Below are positions 9,242 to 18,285 of a stretch of DNA of 64,000 nucleotides, one piece after another. Under the pieces are notes generated by a model that saw nothing but the letters and a program-made list of their open reading frames with translations, had not been told where the DNA came from and ran no database searches. Positions within the stretch are counted from its first letter, which is position 1. Each line of letters begins with the position of its first letter. Both the position numbers and the translations under genes were made by a program. Source of the DNA: an uncultured Saprospiraceae bacterium (GTDB taxonomy: Bacteria > Bacteroidota > Bacteroidia > Chitinophagales > Saprospiraceae); the NCBI GenBank assembly GCA_937959275.1, contig CALGLU010000105.1, positions 61,089-125,088 of the forward strand. The letters run 5' to 3'.

Positions 9242-9442
9242 CTAATCGCCTTCCTCCAATATAAACAGCTCATTCACATTCTTTTTAAACAACACTGATA
9301 ATTTCAGCGCCAATACAGTCGACGGCACATACCGATTCTTTTCAATCGAATTAATTGTCTGTCTTGATACGCCTATGAGCTTTGCAAGATCTTCTTGGGT
9401 GTAATCGTGTTCTGCTCGTTCTACTTTTAATCTGTTATGCAC
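9242..9442 (-). CDS. Small XRE-family transcriptional regulator
   Basis: About 66 residues, almost entirely a Cro/CI helix-turn-helix: RLKVERAEHDYTQEDLAKLI followed by GVSRQTINSIEKNRYVPS, then the LSVLFKKNVNELF tail seen in the compact YgzD/YozG-like regulators. The frame allows TTG at 9448, but GTG at 9442 gives the N-terminus HNRLKVER usual in this group. It overlaps the end of the upstream membrane-protein gene, so the two are translationally coupled. Such pairs are usually autoregulated, and a perfect palindrome in front of the operon (9946-9960) fits as its binding site. Confidence 0.85.
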   Translation of the reverse strand: MHNRLKVERAEHDYTQEDLAKLIGVSRQTINSIEKNRYVPSTVLALKLSVLFKKNVNELFILEEGD

Positions 9443-9908
9443 GCCCAAATAGTTTTAGCATTTTAAAAAACATCAATTGGAAACAGATCAATATAAACAT
9501 GACTTCGAAACCAGATGTTTTATGAACATTCACACTGCCATCTCCAGTTATATTAGTGATAAGTACGTCGAGTATGATCGCGATGAGTGGTAATGATATA
9601 GAGTAGGCAATGGCACACACAAAAGACAATACATAAGATTGAGCCCGTAAATGATCAATGTATTCGTCCTCAAACTTTTCCTTGCTCAATGAAGCGACAA
9701 GTAGACAAAATAACATTGTTGTCCGTAATAAATCTTTGATTACCAGATCATTGTATCCAGCGAATTTATAAACGATTAGAAAAGCTAATATCAATCCTGC
9801 TGCGATGAGGCCAATTCTTTTATAAGTGTGTGGAAACCTGAAATTGATGATTTGCATTAATTTTGAGTGTTCCGTTTCACAAGTAGAGCTTTTATTTTCT
9901 TTGTCCAT
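9435..9908 (-). CDS. Four-helix membrane protein cotranscribed with an XRE regulator
   Basis: Membrane protein with a hydrophilic N-terminus and four hydrophobic helices (roughly residues 35-52, 58-72, 88-115 and 135-152). The frame begins at a TTG (9932), but the ATG at 9908 is preferred because a TAnnTTTG box at 9930-9937 would otherwise lie on the start. I do not recognise a family with a known function. Pairs of a small XRE regulator and a four-helix DUF protein are widespread in Bacteroidota and Firmicutes, and their role is not established. The overlap with the regulator gene marks a two-gene operon. Confidence 0.7.
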   Translation of the reverse strand: MDKENKSSTCETEHSKLMQIINFRFPHTYKRIGLIAAGLILAFLIVYKFAGYNDLVIKDLLRTTMLFCLLVASLSKEKFEDEYIDHLRAQSYVLSFVCAIAYSISLPLIAIILDVLITNITGDGSVNVHKTSGFEVMFILICFQLMFFKMLKLFGRA

Positions 9909-9929
9909 AGTGGCTAGTTTAACTTCATG

Positions 9930-9960
9930 CAAAAGTAAACTAAAATTTACATAATGTAAA
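9930..9960 (-). promoter_or_regulatory. Promoter box and palindromic operator of the XRE operon
   Basis: Read on the minus strand, TACTTTTG (9937 to 9930) matches the Bacteroidota -7 consensus TAnnTTTG and lies 21 bases before the ATG at 9908. Nine bases upstream is a perfect 15-base palindrome TTTACATAATGTAAA (9946-9960), followed by a further half-site (TTTACA at 9972-9977 on the plus strand). Its position between the -7 and -33 regions would let a bound repressor block polymerase. That the cotranscribed XRE protein binds here is inference. Confidence 0.6.
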
Positions 9961-10072
9961 GTGTATTTTACATTTTGGCTAAAAAATCATATTTGCGCTT
10001 GTGGATACACGATTGGTAATCTATTTAAAATGTGTACTTCTCCTCCATAAGAGATCCACATCAACATAGGAT

Positions 10073-10109
10073 AAAAAAAACCCTTGCTGTTAGTTTTAAC
10101 AACAAGGGG
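10073..10109 (-). terminator. Rho-independent terminator of the DUF4468 gene
   Basis: The inverted repeat CCCTTGCTGTTA / TAACAACAAGGGG (10081-10109) has one mismatch and a short loop. On the minus strand it is followed by a run of eight T (complement of 10073-10080), eight bases beyond the stop codon of the gene at 10117. Confidence 0.85.
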
Positions 10110-10116
10110 TATCAAT

Positions 10117-10692
10117 CTAAAAACTATGATCAGCCTTCATGGCTTTTTCGAAATGTGAGATGATTTGATTTGCGAAATCCACAATTGGAGTTTTAAATTT
10201 TTGACATTTTGATTTAACTTTTCCGTTTTTCTTAAAGCATACACTGTCCGATATATTTCGTTCAGCAGGCCACTCTTTTGATTTCCAACTATTGGTTTTA
10301 TTCGCTTTTTCTTTAATGATGAAATCAGACATTCTGATTCTAGCTTTCTTGTCTTGGGCATCAACTGTTAAAACATAGCTGATTTGATATTGCCAAGTCA
10401 CAGATAGCAAACCAAATTCAAAGTCGAATTTCCCAGGTCCAGACATTCTACCATCGTCCCTTGATCTAGTGTAAGGGTATGCACCTGTTTTTTCATAACT
10501 ATTAAGAAACCATTCTCTTGCACGATTAAATGCTTCTTTTTCATCCCCATCAATTGTAATTATTTTTTCAAATTCGATCTTATTCTCTTCGTCGACTGGT
10601 ATGTTATCGTTTAGCCCATAGCCTTGAGCATACAATGAAGCGGATACTGTCAACAAAGTCATCCAAATGCTAAATATTAATTTGTATTTCAT
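10117..10692 (-). CDS. DUF4468 domain-containing exported protein
   Basis: A 191-residue protein with a signal peptide ending SASLYAQ. The mature part begins with a short linker, then FEKIITIDGDEKEAFNRAREWFLNSY, which is the opening of the DUF4468 (TBP-like fold) domain: a strand, then a helix with conserved aromatic residues. It continues with the strand block TWQYQISYVLTVDAQDKKARIRMSDF and ends with a helix ISHFEKAMKAD. This domain is common in exported Bacteroidota proteins and has no known activity. It is a single-gene unit with its own terminator. ATG at 10692 is the natural start. Confidence 0.8.
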   Translation of the reverse strand: MKYKLIFSIWMTLLTVSASLYAQGYGLNDNIPVDEENKIEFEKIITIDGDEKEAFNRAREWFLNSYEKTGAYPYTRSRDDGRMSGPGKFDFEFGLLSVTWQYQISYVLTVDAQDKKARIRMSDFIIKEKANKTNSWKSKEWPAERNISDSVCFKKNGKVKSKCQKFKTPIVDFANQIISHFEKAMKADHSF

Positions 10693-10859
10693 AACAAAAA
10701 CTAAATTTATTAGTGATCAATGTTCTATAGTCGCATCACATCTCGAATCTTACCTCAAATGATTTTTTTGTGTTAAATAGTTATTCCGAACTAACCTACA
10801 GAGGCCTAAACCTACTTAGAAGAATATGATTCCAATATTTGTTCATAAATTACCTCTTC

Positions 10860-11951
10860 ATGAGATTCTTATTCATTTTTCTCATCTACTTCGGACTGGA
10901 GAACTCCGTCTCCGCACAAGCGTATCAAGACAGCGTAGAGCATAAGCTAAGCTTTCATTTTACAGGCGATTCATTCCTAAAGAATAATGAGTTTTTTAGT
11001 CCTCACACAGAAGGCTTTACAGGTATAGGGGTTATCATACAACCTCGTGCTAACTATCAGATTGATAAGCGAAGTGCTGTCGAATTAGGCTATCATTTTT
11101 TAAAATATTCTGGACTCAATTCTTTTAGCGAAGCCATACCGTTATTTACGATTCGCAGCACATTTAAACCAGGATGGACTGTCCTATTGGGCGCTATACA
11201 AGGTGGTGCAAAGCATAAGCTGTCAGAACCACTTTATCGGATTGACAATGATTATCAAAATCAAATCGAATATGGGATTCAATCTTTGTTTGACTATGAT
11301 TGGATGAGCTCAGACTTGTGGCTTCACTGGGAGCAATTTATCAAAAAAGATGATCCATTCCCCGAAGAAGTGTATGCGGGAAATACAACTAAGATTTTAC
11401 TCTCTCAGATGAAGTCATTTTCGATTCATATGAATTCTGAATTGCTCATCTCACATCTGGGAGGCCAGATCGATGCTGATGACAATCCTGACAGAACCAT
11501 CTTAAACTATGCAATTGGTCCATCGCTAAGCTATAATCAAAGTGAGAAGTTTAAGATGACATTGAAATACCTGTTTTATAAATCATCTATCACAAAGCAA
11601 GTCGCTGATCGTCAAAGCCAATTTTATATACCCTTCGATGCTGGCCACTCCCATTATCCTCAATTAAATCTGACGGTTCACAAGTTTAGTGTCACGACTG
11701 GTTATTGGCTGTCTAATTCATTTGTCTCCCCCAGAGGTGAGTTTTTATTCTCGTCCATAGCAGACAATAACGCCGTATTTTTAGCGCCAATGCGCAGAAT
11801 TTGGACAAATGTTTTAACTTACGATACAGTTCCCTTCCCTTATTTTAGCTTGTCTGTTTTTGGCAGTACGTATTATGATCGTATAGAGGATCATATTGAT
11901 TATCATTATGGTATCCGAGCACTTGTAAACTTACAATTCAAAAAAAACTAA
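10860..11951 (+). CDS. Predicted outer-membrane beta-barrel protein
   Basis: The frame opens with TTG at 10839, but ATG at 10860 begins a standard signal peptide ending NSVSAQ. The remaining 340 residues alternate polar and hydrophobic residues in many amphipathic strands (for example AVELGYHFLKYSGL, WTVLLGAIQGGAKHKL, FKMTLKYLFYKSSI, FSVTTGYWLSNSFV) and finish with GIRALVNLQFKKN, a typical final strand of an outer-membrane barrel. I do not recognise the family. It lies 85 bases upstream of the GH9 gene in the same direction and may be cotranscribed, which would suggest a role with cell-surface glucan use, but this is inference. Confidence 0.6.
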   Translation: MRFLFIFLIYFGLENSVSAQAYQDSVEHKLSFHFTGDSFLKNNEFFSPHTEGFTGIGVIIQPRANYQIDKRSAVELGYHFLKYSGLNSFSEAIPLFTIRSTFKPGWTVLLGAIQGGAKHKLSEPLYRIDNDYQNQIEYGIQSLFDYDWMSSDLWLHWEQFIKKDDPFPEEVYAGNTTKILLSQMKSFSIHMNSELLISHLGGQIDADDNPDRTILNYAIGPSLSYNQSEKFKMTLKYLFYKSSITKQVADRQSQFYIPFDAGHSHYPQLNLTVHKFSVTTGYWLSNSFVSPRGEFLFSSIADNNAVFLAPMRRIWTNVLTYDTVPFPYFSLSVFGSTYYDRIEDHIDYHYGIRALVNLQFKKN

Positions 11952-12036
11952 GACAATCGAGTAGGGTTACCTCTCGGTCGAACGTATCTACAGTATGAAT
12001 TCAAATCCAACTACATCCTTAATTCACAGTTCCATT

Positions 12037-15000
12037 ATGAAACAAATATTTCAGACCATCCTATGCATATGTGTTTCTTGTGTGTTGACAGCTCAACCAT
12101 CGACACCAGCAATTTCCTATATTAAAGTTGATCAGTTTGGCTATAGAGAGGACGCCTCTAAAGTGGCAGTGATTAGTGATCCTCAGGTTGGATTTAATGA
12201 TGTGTTAGGGTTTACTCCTGGAGCCACTTATGAACTTAGGGATTGGTTTACTGATGCAGTTGTTTATTCCTCAACCATCCAACAATGGAATGGAGGAGCT
12301 GTGCATGACCAATCTGGAGATGCTGGTTGGTGGTTCGATTTTTCATCAATCAGTGTAGTAGGCGAGTATTATATATTTGATCCAACGAATAATGTCAGAT
12401 CACATCGCTTTATCATTGATGATGATGTCTATACACATGTCCTCAAATCAGCGATGAGGGTCTTTTTTTATAATAGATGTGGGATTGCAAAGCAAAATCC
12501 ATACGCGCAGAGTCCGTGGACGGATGCGACTTCGTTTACACAGGATATACAAGCAAGAGATGTCTTTGATAAATCCAATGCATCTTTAGAAAAGGATTTG
12601 TCAGGAGGCTGGTATGATGCAGGTGATTTTAATAAATACATCACCTTTGCAGAATCGACAATGCATGACTTATTGTGGGCCTATACTGAAAATCCAAGTC
12701 TATTTACTGACAATTGGGACATCCCAGAATCTGGAAATGGCTTACCCGATATCATTGACGAATTGAAATGGGAATTGGATTGGTTTATGAAAATGAATAA
12801 TCCTGATGGTTCGACTCACCTCAAAATGGGAAGTCAGAATTATAGCGATAATACACAGACACCACCAAGTCTTAATACTGATACGCGATATTATGGTCCT
12901 ACCTGTAGTTCGGCTGAAATAGTAACTGCTGGTGTCTTCGCTCAGGCAGCGCTTGTCTTCGAACAGTTTCCAGCTCTCAGCGCGTATGCACAAGATATGG
13001 AAGCACGAGCCGAGACAACATGGGCCTATGTTTTACCAAAGATTACTGCTAATAATTTGGATACGACATGTGATCAGGGAGAAATCATATCGGGTGATGC
13101 CGATGTAGATGCTAACCTTCAATTGTATAGCGCGCTTAAAGCTGCAATCTATCTCTATGATTTAACTGGTAAAGCAACGTACCAAACGTATATATCTAAT
13201 AATCTAGGCAGCACAGAGCAAGTCGGTAATGGCTATTGGTTTGCTTACAGTAGAGGACTGAATGATGCTTTGCTACATTACACAACGCTACCTGGTGTGT
13301 CCACAACTGAAATAAATCTTATCCGAAATTCCTTTGCAGATTATGTGACTAGATTCATTCCTCCTCCCGATCCCGATAGTGTCGATAATACTGTCCTTTT
13401 TGGCATGAGTACTATCGATTTGTACCGATCTTATATGCCAAATAATCAATACCATTGGGGTAGTAATAAAATTAAGGGCACATTTGGTCAGACGAGTTTA
13501 TTGCTTGAAAAATATAACATCGTTCCAGCTAATAACGCTTCCTATGTCGCAAAGGCCGAAGAGCATGTCCATTATTTTCACGGATTGAATCCTATGGGTT
13601 ATACTTATCTGACAAATATGTGTCATCTCGGTGCAGAGAATAGCGTTAACCAGATGTATCATCAATGGTTTGGGGATAACTCAGATTGGGACGATGCAAG
13701 GACTTCTTTGTATGGACCTGCACCAGGCTACGTGACAGGCGGGCCTAATGTGTTTACTTCGGTTCCTCTTGCTCCACCTTTTGGTCAGCCTCAGCAAAAA
13801 TCATATCTCGATTTTAATACCTCATCGACTGCGGCGCCTTCCTGGGAGATTTCAGAACCAGCCATTTATTATCAGGCGAGTTATGTGAGGTTGTTAGCAG
13901 CGTTTAGCTCTGCACCTGGATCATGTCTTGCGAGTGGTACGAGCTGTGATGATGGAGACCCTAAGACAACTGGAGATGTTGAGGATGGCTTTTGTGGTTG
14001 TAAGGGTGATTGCCCAGCCATAGGGACGCCTTGCGATGATGGTGATCCATTGACCAATAATGATGAAGAAAATGGAGCTTGTTTATGTGAAGGGATTTTT
14101 GGCGAAGACCCAACGACTCCCAATTGCGAAGTTATAACCAACGGAAGCTTTGATACAGATGCTAGCTCTTGGTTTAGCTGGGGTACAACAACAATTACTC
14201 AGAATAATGGCGAAGTCTCTTTGACGAATAATAGTGGAGCTAATCCATGGGATTGTGCCTTTGCGCAAAATCCTGTTTCGTATACCGGCGGGGCAAGTTA
14301 TACCTTGACATTTAATGCTTCAGCTAGTGCGAATCGAATAGTGACGATTAAATTAGGATTAGGCGATGCGGATCAAACAGCTATTCTATACACAACCGTA
14401 AATCTTACCCAGACGATGGCTGCTTTCTCAATTCCGTTTACGAATGCACTTTCAAGTACAACAATTGGTACAGTTGAATTTCAGTTGGGTGGTGATACAG
14501 CTGATGTGACATTAGATGATGTTAGTGTTACAGAAGATGGCTGTTCTAACTGTCCAAATGGTGAGGTTGAATTATTGACGAATGGTACGTTTGATACAGA
14601 TATCTCCAACTGGGCGTATTGGGGATGTACTCCGCAGCAGGTCAGTGGGGAGGCCCATATTCTATCTATCATCCAAGGTGCTGCTGAATGGGATGCTGGC
14701 TTTGCGAATCAAAATGTAACATATCAGACTGGTCGAACATATCAAATTAGCTTTGATGCTTCTGCTGATGTGAATCGAGATATGTTTCTAAAAGTATCTA
14801 CACTAGGAGGTGCGACAACATATATCTACGAACAAATACCTGTCACGACTACGATGTCAAATTATAGCTTTTCATTTGCGATGACTGATCCTTCTGTCAC
14901 GAATGGAACGGTTGAGTTTTTTGTTGGGAATGATACTGCTAATCTCTATATCGATGATGTGAGTGTGACGGATGGTAATTGCAATCCAACTGGATCATGC

Positions 15001-15192
15001 GAGCAAGTTTTGTATGTGGGCAGCCCTATATCAGCTATCGAATATGAAGCTGAATTAGAATTGAGTTCTGATGCCTTAATTGTTGCACCAAATGATGTTG
15101 AATTTCATGCAGGCGACTTTGTTGAGTTAATGGAAAATTTTGAAGTGCAGATAGGTGCAGCCTTTCATGCTCATATTGCTAGTTGCAATTAG
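12037..15192 (+). CDS. Modular GH9 endoglucanase with two CBM4/9-like modules
   Basis: Secreted glycoside hydrolase family 9 enzyme (beta-1,4-glucan cleavage expected). The frame opens at 11995, but ATG at 12037 starts a clean signal peptide ending VLTAQ. Order: cellulase N-terminal Ig-like domain (ISYIKVDQFGYRED onward), GH9 catalytic domain with GGWYDAGDFNKYI carrying the two conserved Asp residues, and a C-terminal SEPAIYYQAS that aligns with the NExAxxYNA acid region. The usual His motif is weak (MYHQWFG). Then come two cysteine-rich modules GTxCDDGDPxT, two CBM4/9-like modules each starting with TNGxFDTD, and a terminal beta domain ending FHAHIASCN. The last domain recurs at 1-231 and 30806-33760. 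The exact glucan is not proven. Confidence 0.88.
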   Translation: MKQIFQTILCICVSCVLTAQPSTPAISYIKVDQFGYREDASKVAVISDPQVGFNDVLGFTPGATYELRDWFTDAVVYSSTIQQWNGGAVHDQSGDAGWWFDFSSISVVGEYYIFDPTNNVRSHRFIIDDDVYTHVLKSAMRVFFYNRCGIAKQNPYAQSPWTDATSFTQDIQARDVFDKSNASLEKDLSGGWYDAGDFNKYITFAESTMHDLLWAYTENPSLFTDNWDIPESGNGLPDIIDELKWELDWFMKMNNPDGSTHLKMGSQNYSDNTQTPPSLNTDTRYYGPTCSSAEIVTAGVFAQAALVFEQFPALSAYAQDMEARAETTWAYVLPKITANNLDTTCDQGEIISGDADVDANLQLYSALKAAIYLYDLTGKATYQTYISNNLGSTEQVGNGYWFAYSRGLNDALLHYTTLPGVSTTEINLIRNSFADYVTRFIPPPDPDSVDNTVLFGMSTIDLYRSYMPNNQYHWGSNKIKGTFGQTSLLLEKYNIVPANNASYVAKAEEHVHYFHGLNPMGYTYLTNMCHLGAENSVNQMYHQWFGDNSDWDDARTSLYGPAPGYVTGGPNVFTSVPLAPPFGQPQQKSYLDFNTSSTAAPSWEISEPAIYYQASYVRLLAAFSSAPGSCLASGTSCDDGDPKTTGDVEDGFCGCKGDCPAIGTPCDDGDPLTNNDEENGACLCEGIFGEDPTTPNCEVITNGSFDTDASSWFSWGTTTITQNNGEVSLTNNSGANPWDCAFAQNPVSYTGGASYTLTFNASASANRIVTIKLGLGDADQTAILYTTVNLTQTMAAFSIPFTNALSSTTIGTVEFQLGGDTADVTLDDVSVTEDGCSNCPNGEVELLTNGTFDTDISNWAYWGCTPQQVSGEAHILSIIQGAAEWDAGFANQNVTYQTGRTYQISFDASADVNRDMFLKVSTLGGATTYIYEQIPVTTTMSNYSFSFAMTDPSVTNGTVEFFVGNDTANLYIDDVSVTDGNCNPTGSCEQVLYVGSPISAIEYEAELELSSDALIVAPNDVEFHAGDFVELMENFEVQIGAAFHAHIASCN

Positions 15193-15222
15193 AGCACTCA
15201 TTAATAAGGAATGTAATTTTTC

Positions 15223-15265
15223 GCAGTTGGGAAAGGATGTTTTAGTATTAATCTTTCCTAACTGC
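15223..15265. terminator. Bidirectional terminator overlapping a coding end
   Basis: A 15-base inverted repeat (left arm 15223-15238, right arm 15251-15265, with one bulge and a G-T pair) separates the convergent GH9 and serine-hydrolase genes. T-rich stretches follow on both strands (CTTTT on plus, the complement of GTAATTTTT less strongly on minus). The right arm lies inside the coding sequence of the serine hydrolase, and its TAA stop (15248-15250) sits in the loop. Confidence 0.65.
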
Positions 15266-16570
15266 CTTTTGCTCCATGCCATTTTGATACAAGATGAGGT
15301 GGCTGACTTCTCCTACTTCATTGCGGAAAAATTCAACTTGGGCATCGACTACTTTTAAGAAAAAGAATGTTTTTGATGAAGAATATAGTTTAAAAGCATC
15401 TTGTCCCGCAAGTTGTCCGTAGAGCCCATCTTCTCGATTATAAATATTAAAATCGACTATGCCTGATAATGAATACAGTCCATGATAATCCTTCAGAATA
15501 TCCTCATCAACATCAATAACTGGTTTGGGCTCGACTAATGGTACTGATTCATCAAGAAAATGCAATCCAATATCATCCACAGAGGATTCTGAATTTGACA
15601 GAACAATAATGCCTCGTTGATTTTCAAGATCAATACCGCAGAAACTTCTAAAGCCGCCTGTCCCTCCATTGTGCCACAAGAAGTCATTATAGTAATGCCA
15701 CCCCAAGCCCATTTTTGGATTTGACTCTACATGTATAGCCTGTGTTAATTTAATGGCTTCAGTAAGATTGGTTTCCATCAAGCCCATTTGCATTTTCATA
15801 AATACAAGCATGTCTATTGCTGTTGATCGCCAAGCGCCTGCTGGAGCTAGCACATCAAAATCCCAATTCGAGGTTGCCTTGCCATTGGCATGACCCAGAG
15901 CCATTGCAGCTTGCTGTGTAGGGGAGAGCGTGATCGTCGTCTCAGTCATTCTGAGTGGCACACTTACTTTGGATTTGAATAAATTCTCATAAGTCGTATC
16001 GTACACCTTGGCAACTAGATAGCCAAGTAAGCCGGTGGCATAATTCGAATATTCATAAGACTCACCTGGATTACGTGTTAATGTATACCCATTTAAATAA
16101 TCTAACATTAAGCTATCATCATAAAATATGTAGGGATTATTTGAACTCCAGTCGTAGTTGTCAGGCATGCCCGGTAAGCCTGATCGATGCGTGGCTAAGT
16201 GGAGTAGTGTGATTTCTTTTCCGTTGTGCTGTGGTGCGGTGATATGTGCGGGAAGGTATGCCTGAATGGTTTCATCCAAGGACATCTTTCCCTCAATCAC
16301 CGCTTGCGAGAATAGCAAACTCGTAAACACCTTTGATATAGATCCGATTTCATAAATGGTCTCTTGAGATAGATCTTGTCCGCCTTCAAAAGCAGTTTTA
16401 CCATGGACGTAAACATGTTGTTCTCCATTCTCAATAATACCAACTACGATACTAGGAGTATCTTTTAAATTAACCCGATTTTCGATATTTTTAGTGATGT
16501 CTTCTTCTAATTGAGCGGATGCCGAAAGTGCCGAGCAGCTTAGTATCATAAGAGTGTAAATATGTTTCAT
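15248..16570 (-). CDS. Serine hydrolase of the class C beta-lactamase / penicillin-binding family
   Basis: Exported 440-residue protein with a signal peptide ending SASAQ. All three active-site motifs are visible: S77-I-S-K80 (SxxK), Y174-S-N176 (YxN) and HNGG near residue 300 in place of KTG. This set marks the AmpC-like serine hydrolases that include D-aminopeptidases, esterases and beta-lactamase-related proteins. A C-terminal beta domain (about 345-440) is typical of the Bacteroidota members. True beta-lactamase activity is not implied. It converges with the GH9 gene and shares a terminator with it. Confidence 0.87.
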   Translation of the reverse strand: MKHIYTLMILSCSALSASAQLEEDITKNIENRVNLKDTPSIVVGIIENGEQHVYVHGKTAFEGGQDLSQETIYEIGSISKVFTSLLFSQAVIEGKMSLDETIQAYLPAHITAPQHNGKEITLLHLATHRSGLPGMPDNYDWSSNNPYIFYDDSLMLDYLNGYTLTRNPGESYEYSNYATGLLGYLVAKVYDTTYENLFKSKVSVPLRMTETTITLSPTQQAAMALGHANGKATSNWDFDVLAPAGAWRSTAIDMLVFMKMQMGLMETNLTEAIKLTQAIHVESNPKMGLGWHYYNDFLWHNGGTGGFRSFCGIDLENQRGIIVLSNSESSVDDIGLHFLDESVPLVEPKPVIDVDEDILKDYHGLYSLSGIVDFNIYNREDGLYGQLAGQDAFKLYSSSKTFFFLKVVDAQVEFFRNEVGEVSHLILYQNGMEQKAVRKD

Positions 16571-16740
16571 ATCTCGAATGTAAAGTCAATTTACAAATCA
16601 ATTGAGTTTTTTCGATGAAATCATATGAATTGAGAATAGATGATACCTTATGGTCTATTTATTACTACTAAATTGTAAGAATTAATCAAGTAATTTTCGC
16701 CGAAACCAAATTTCTTGTCATTGATCGTTAATTTTACAAC

Positions 16741-18129
16741 ATGAATGATTTTAATAAAGCGCTTGAGTTAAAGAAAGAGCTAGATGCTTTAAGACCACTG
16801 AGTCCTGAAGTTGAAAAGAGAATCATGGATAAATTCCGATTAGATTGGAATTACCATTCGAATCATTTAGAAGGGAATTCATTAACGTTTGGAGAGACAA
16901 AGGCCCTCATACTTCATAATATTACTGCACAAGGAAAACCATTAAAGGACCATTTTGAGATTACGGGACATAATGAGGCAGTAAAATGGGTAGTCGATCT
17001 TGTGAATGGGGAGAGAGATTTGACAGAGAATTTTATCAGAGAACTACATACGTTGATTTTAAAAGAATCTTATGAAGTCGATTCAATAACACCAGATGGA
17101 AATCCGACAAAAAAAAGAATCAAGGTAGGTCAGTACAAGACCTCTAATAATCACGTCAAAACGAATACTGGCGAAATATTCTATTTTGCTACTGCAGAAG
17201 AAACACCTGCAAAAATGACTGATTTGATGAATTGGTATTATTCAGAATTAAAAATCGATAATATAAATCCGATTCTACTCGCTACAGAATTTCATTATAA
17301 GTATATCCGCATTCATCCCTTTGATGACGGAAATGGAAGAACTGCACGAATACTAATGAATTTTATCCTTATGAAATTTGGGTATCCGCCAGTCGTTATA
17401 AAAACGGAGGACAAAGCAAACTACTTTTCAGTATTGCAGCAAGCGGATGCAGGGACGCTTACTCCTTTTGTAGAATATATCACAGACAATTTGAATCATT
17501 CTTTGGAGATTATGCTTCGTGGAGCAAAGGGAGGAGAGATTGAAGAGGTAGGTGATGTTAAAAAGGAATTAGCTTTGCTTGAACAGAAATTTAAGGATGA
17601 TAAGAATTATGTGAAAGTAACTAAATCTATTGAGTCAATTAATGCAGCTTTCGATCATTTTTTATCAGATTATTTGACTGAGTATTTTAATCAGTATGAT
17701 GATTTTAAAGGCTTCTATCAAAATATTAAAATAGAAGTTTTTATTGATGGAGAAAAAGTCCTGCCAAATTCAGGATTGCCCTCAATTGTAGATACTATCC
17801 AAGAAAAGACAAATGCAAGTTCTGATTTAATTTTAGCGAAAATCAATTTTGAAAAATTCAGAAGGCTTGAGAGCAGAAATATTGACTACTATTCAATGTT
17901 AGCCATATTTTTAGAAGAAGATCATTATTTGTTGTCAGAGGCATCACCTAAGGAATCTGGTGCCAATAATAAAGTCACAATTTTAAAAAGTAACTATTCT
18001 AAATTTATGAATAAGGAAGATGTTCTTTCAAATATAGAAACTCATTTTATTAGACCACACTTTAAATTTATCAAGCAAACTTTAGAATCTGAATCAAGCC
18101 CGCCTGCCGGCAAGTCAGGTTCAGAATGA
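16741..18129 (+). CDS. Fic-domain protein (probable AMP transferase, class II)
   Basis: The Fic core motif HPFDDGNGRTAR is complete at residues 192-203, with the catalytic His, so transfer of AMP (or another nucleotide moiety) onto a target protein hydroxyl is expected. An N-terminal inhibitory motif SNHLEGN fits the consensus (S/T)xxxE(G/N) at residues 40-46, which makes this a class II, self-inhibited Fic protein. The domain from 280 to 450 is an unassigned C-terminal region. The last 13 residues (SESSPPAGKSGSE) and the stop codon are encoded by an intergenic palindromic repeat, so the native C-terminus may have been replaced. No antitoxin partner gene is adjacent. The cytoplasmic target is unknown. 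Confidence 0.88.
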   Translation: MNDFNKALELKKELDALRPLSPEVEKRIMDKFRLDWNYHSNHLEGNSLTFGETKALILHNITAQGKPLKDHFEITGHNEAVKWVVDLVNGERDLTENFIRELHTLILKESYEVDSITPDGNPTKKRIKVGQYKTSNNHVKTNTGEIFYFATAEETPAKMTDLMNWYYSELKIDNINPILLATEFHYKYIRIHPFDDGNGRTARILMNFILMKFGYPPVVIKTEDKANYFSVLQQADAGTLTPFVEYITDNLNHSLEIMLRGAKGGEIEEVGDVKKELALLEQKFKDDKNYVKVTKSIESINAAFDHFLSDYLTEYFNQYDDFKGFYQNIKIEVFIDGEKVLPNSGLPSIVDTIQEKTNASSDLILAKINFEKFRRLESRNIDYYSMLAIFLEEDHYLLSEASPKESGANNKVTILKSNYSKFMNKEDVLSNIETHFIRPHFKFIKQTLESESSPPAGKSGSE

Positions 18130-18134
18130 CGGAA
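18098..18134. repeat. GC-rich palindromic intergenic repeat fused to the Fic gene
   Basis: The stretch contains GCCCGCCTGCCGGCAAGTCA followed by GGTTCAGAATGACGG. It is much richer in GC than its surroundings and has a CCTGCCGG...CAGG hairpin. Sequences of this kind, ending in TTCAGAATGAC, are common dispersed intergenic repeats in bacterial genomes. The TGA of AATGAC is used as the Fic stop codon. Confidence 0.6.
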
Positions 18135-18209
18135 CGTTCTGGGATATTATATTGAAGAAGCAGAGGATGTTTTTCACTCTACATTCAACATGCAAAATTG
18201 CCGAAGGCA

Positions 18210-18272
18210 CAAAACTCAACATTCAACATTCAAAACTCAAAACTCAAAACTCAACACTCAACACTCAACACT
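18210..18272. repeat. ACTCAACATTC / ACTCAACACTC short tandem repeat
   Basis: Low-complexity stretch made of variants of CAACATT, CAAAACT and CAACACT in 7-base steps, flanked by gccgaaggcac and gctgaaggcat. It fills the convergent gap between the Fic gene and the anti-sigma-like gene. The same motif occurs in reverse orientation at 29319-29348. No gene is supported in it; the short open frames here are by-products of the repeat. Confidence 0.8.
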
Positions 18273-18285
18273 GCTGAAGGCATAC

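Noticed and set aside
15248..16570. Antibiotic-resistance beta-lactamase
   Set aside because: The third motif is HNGG and the protein has an extra C-terminal domain, as in general serine hydrolases of this fold; resistance cannot be claimed.
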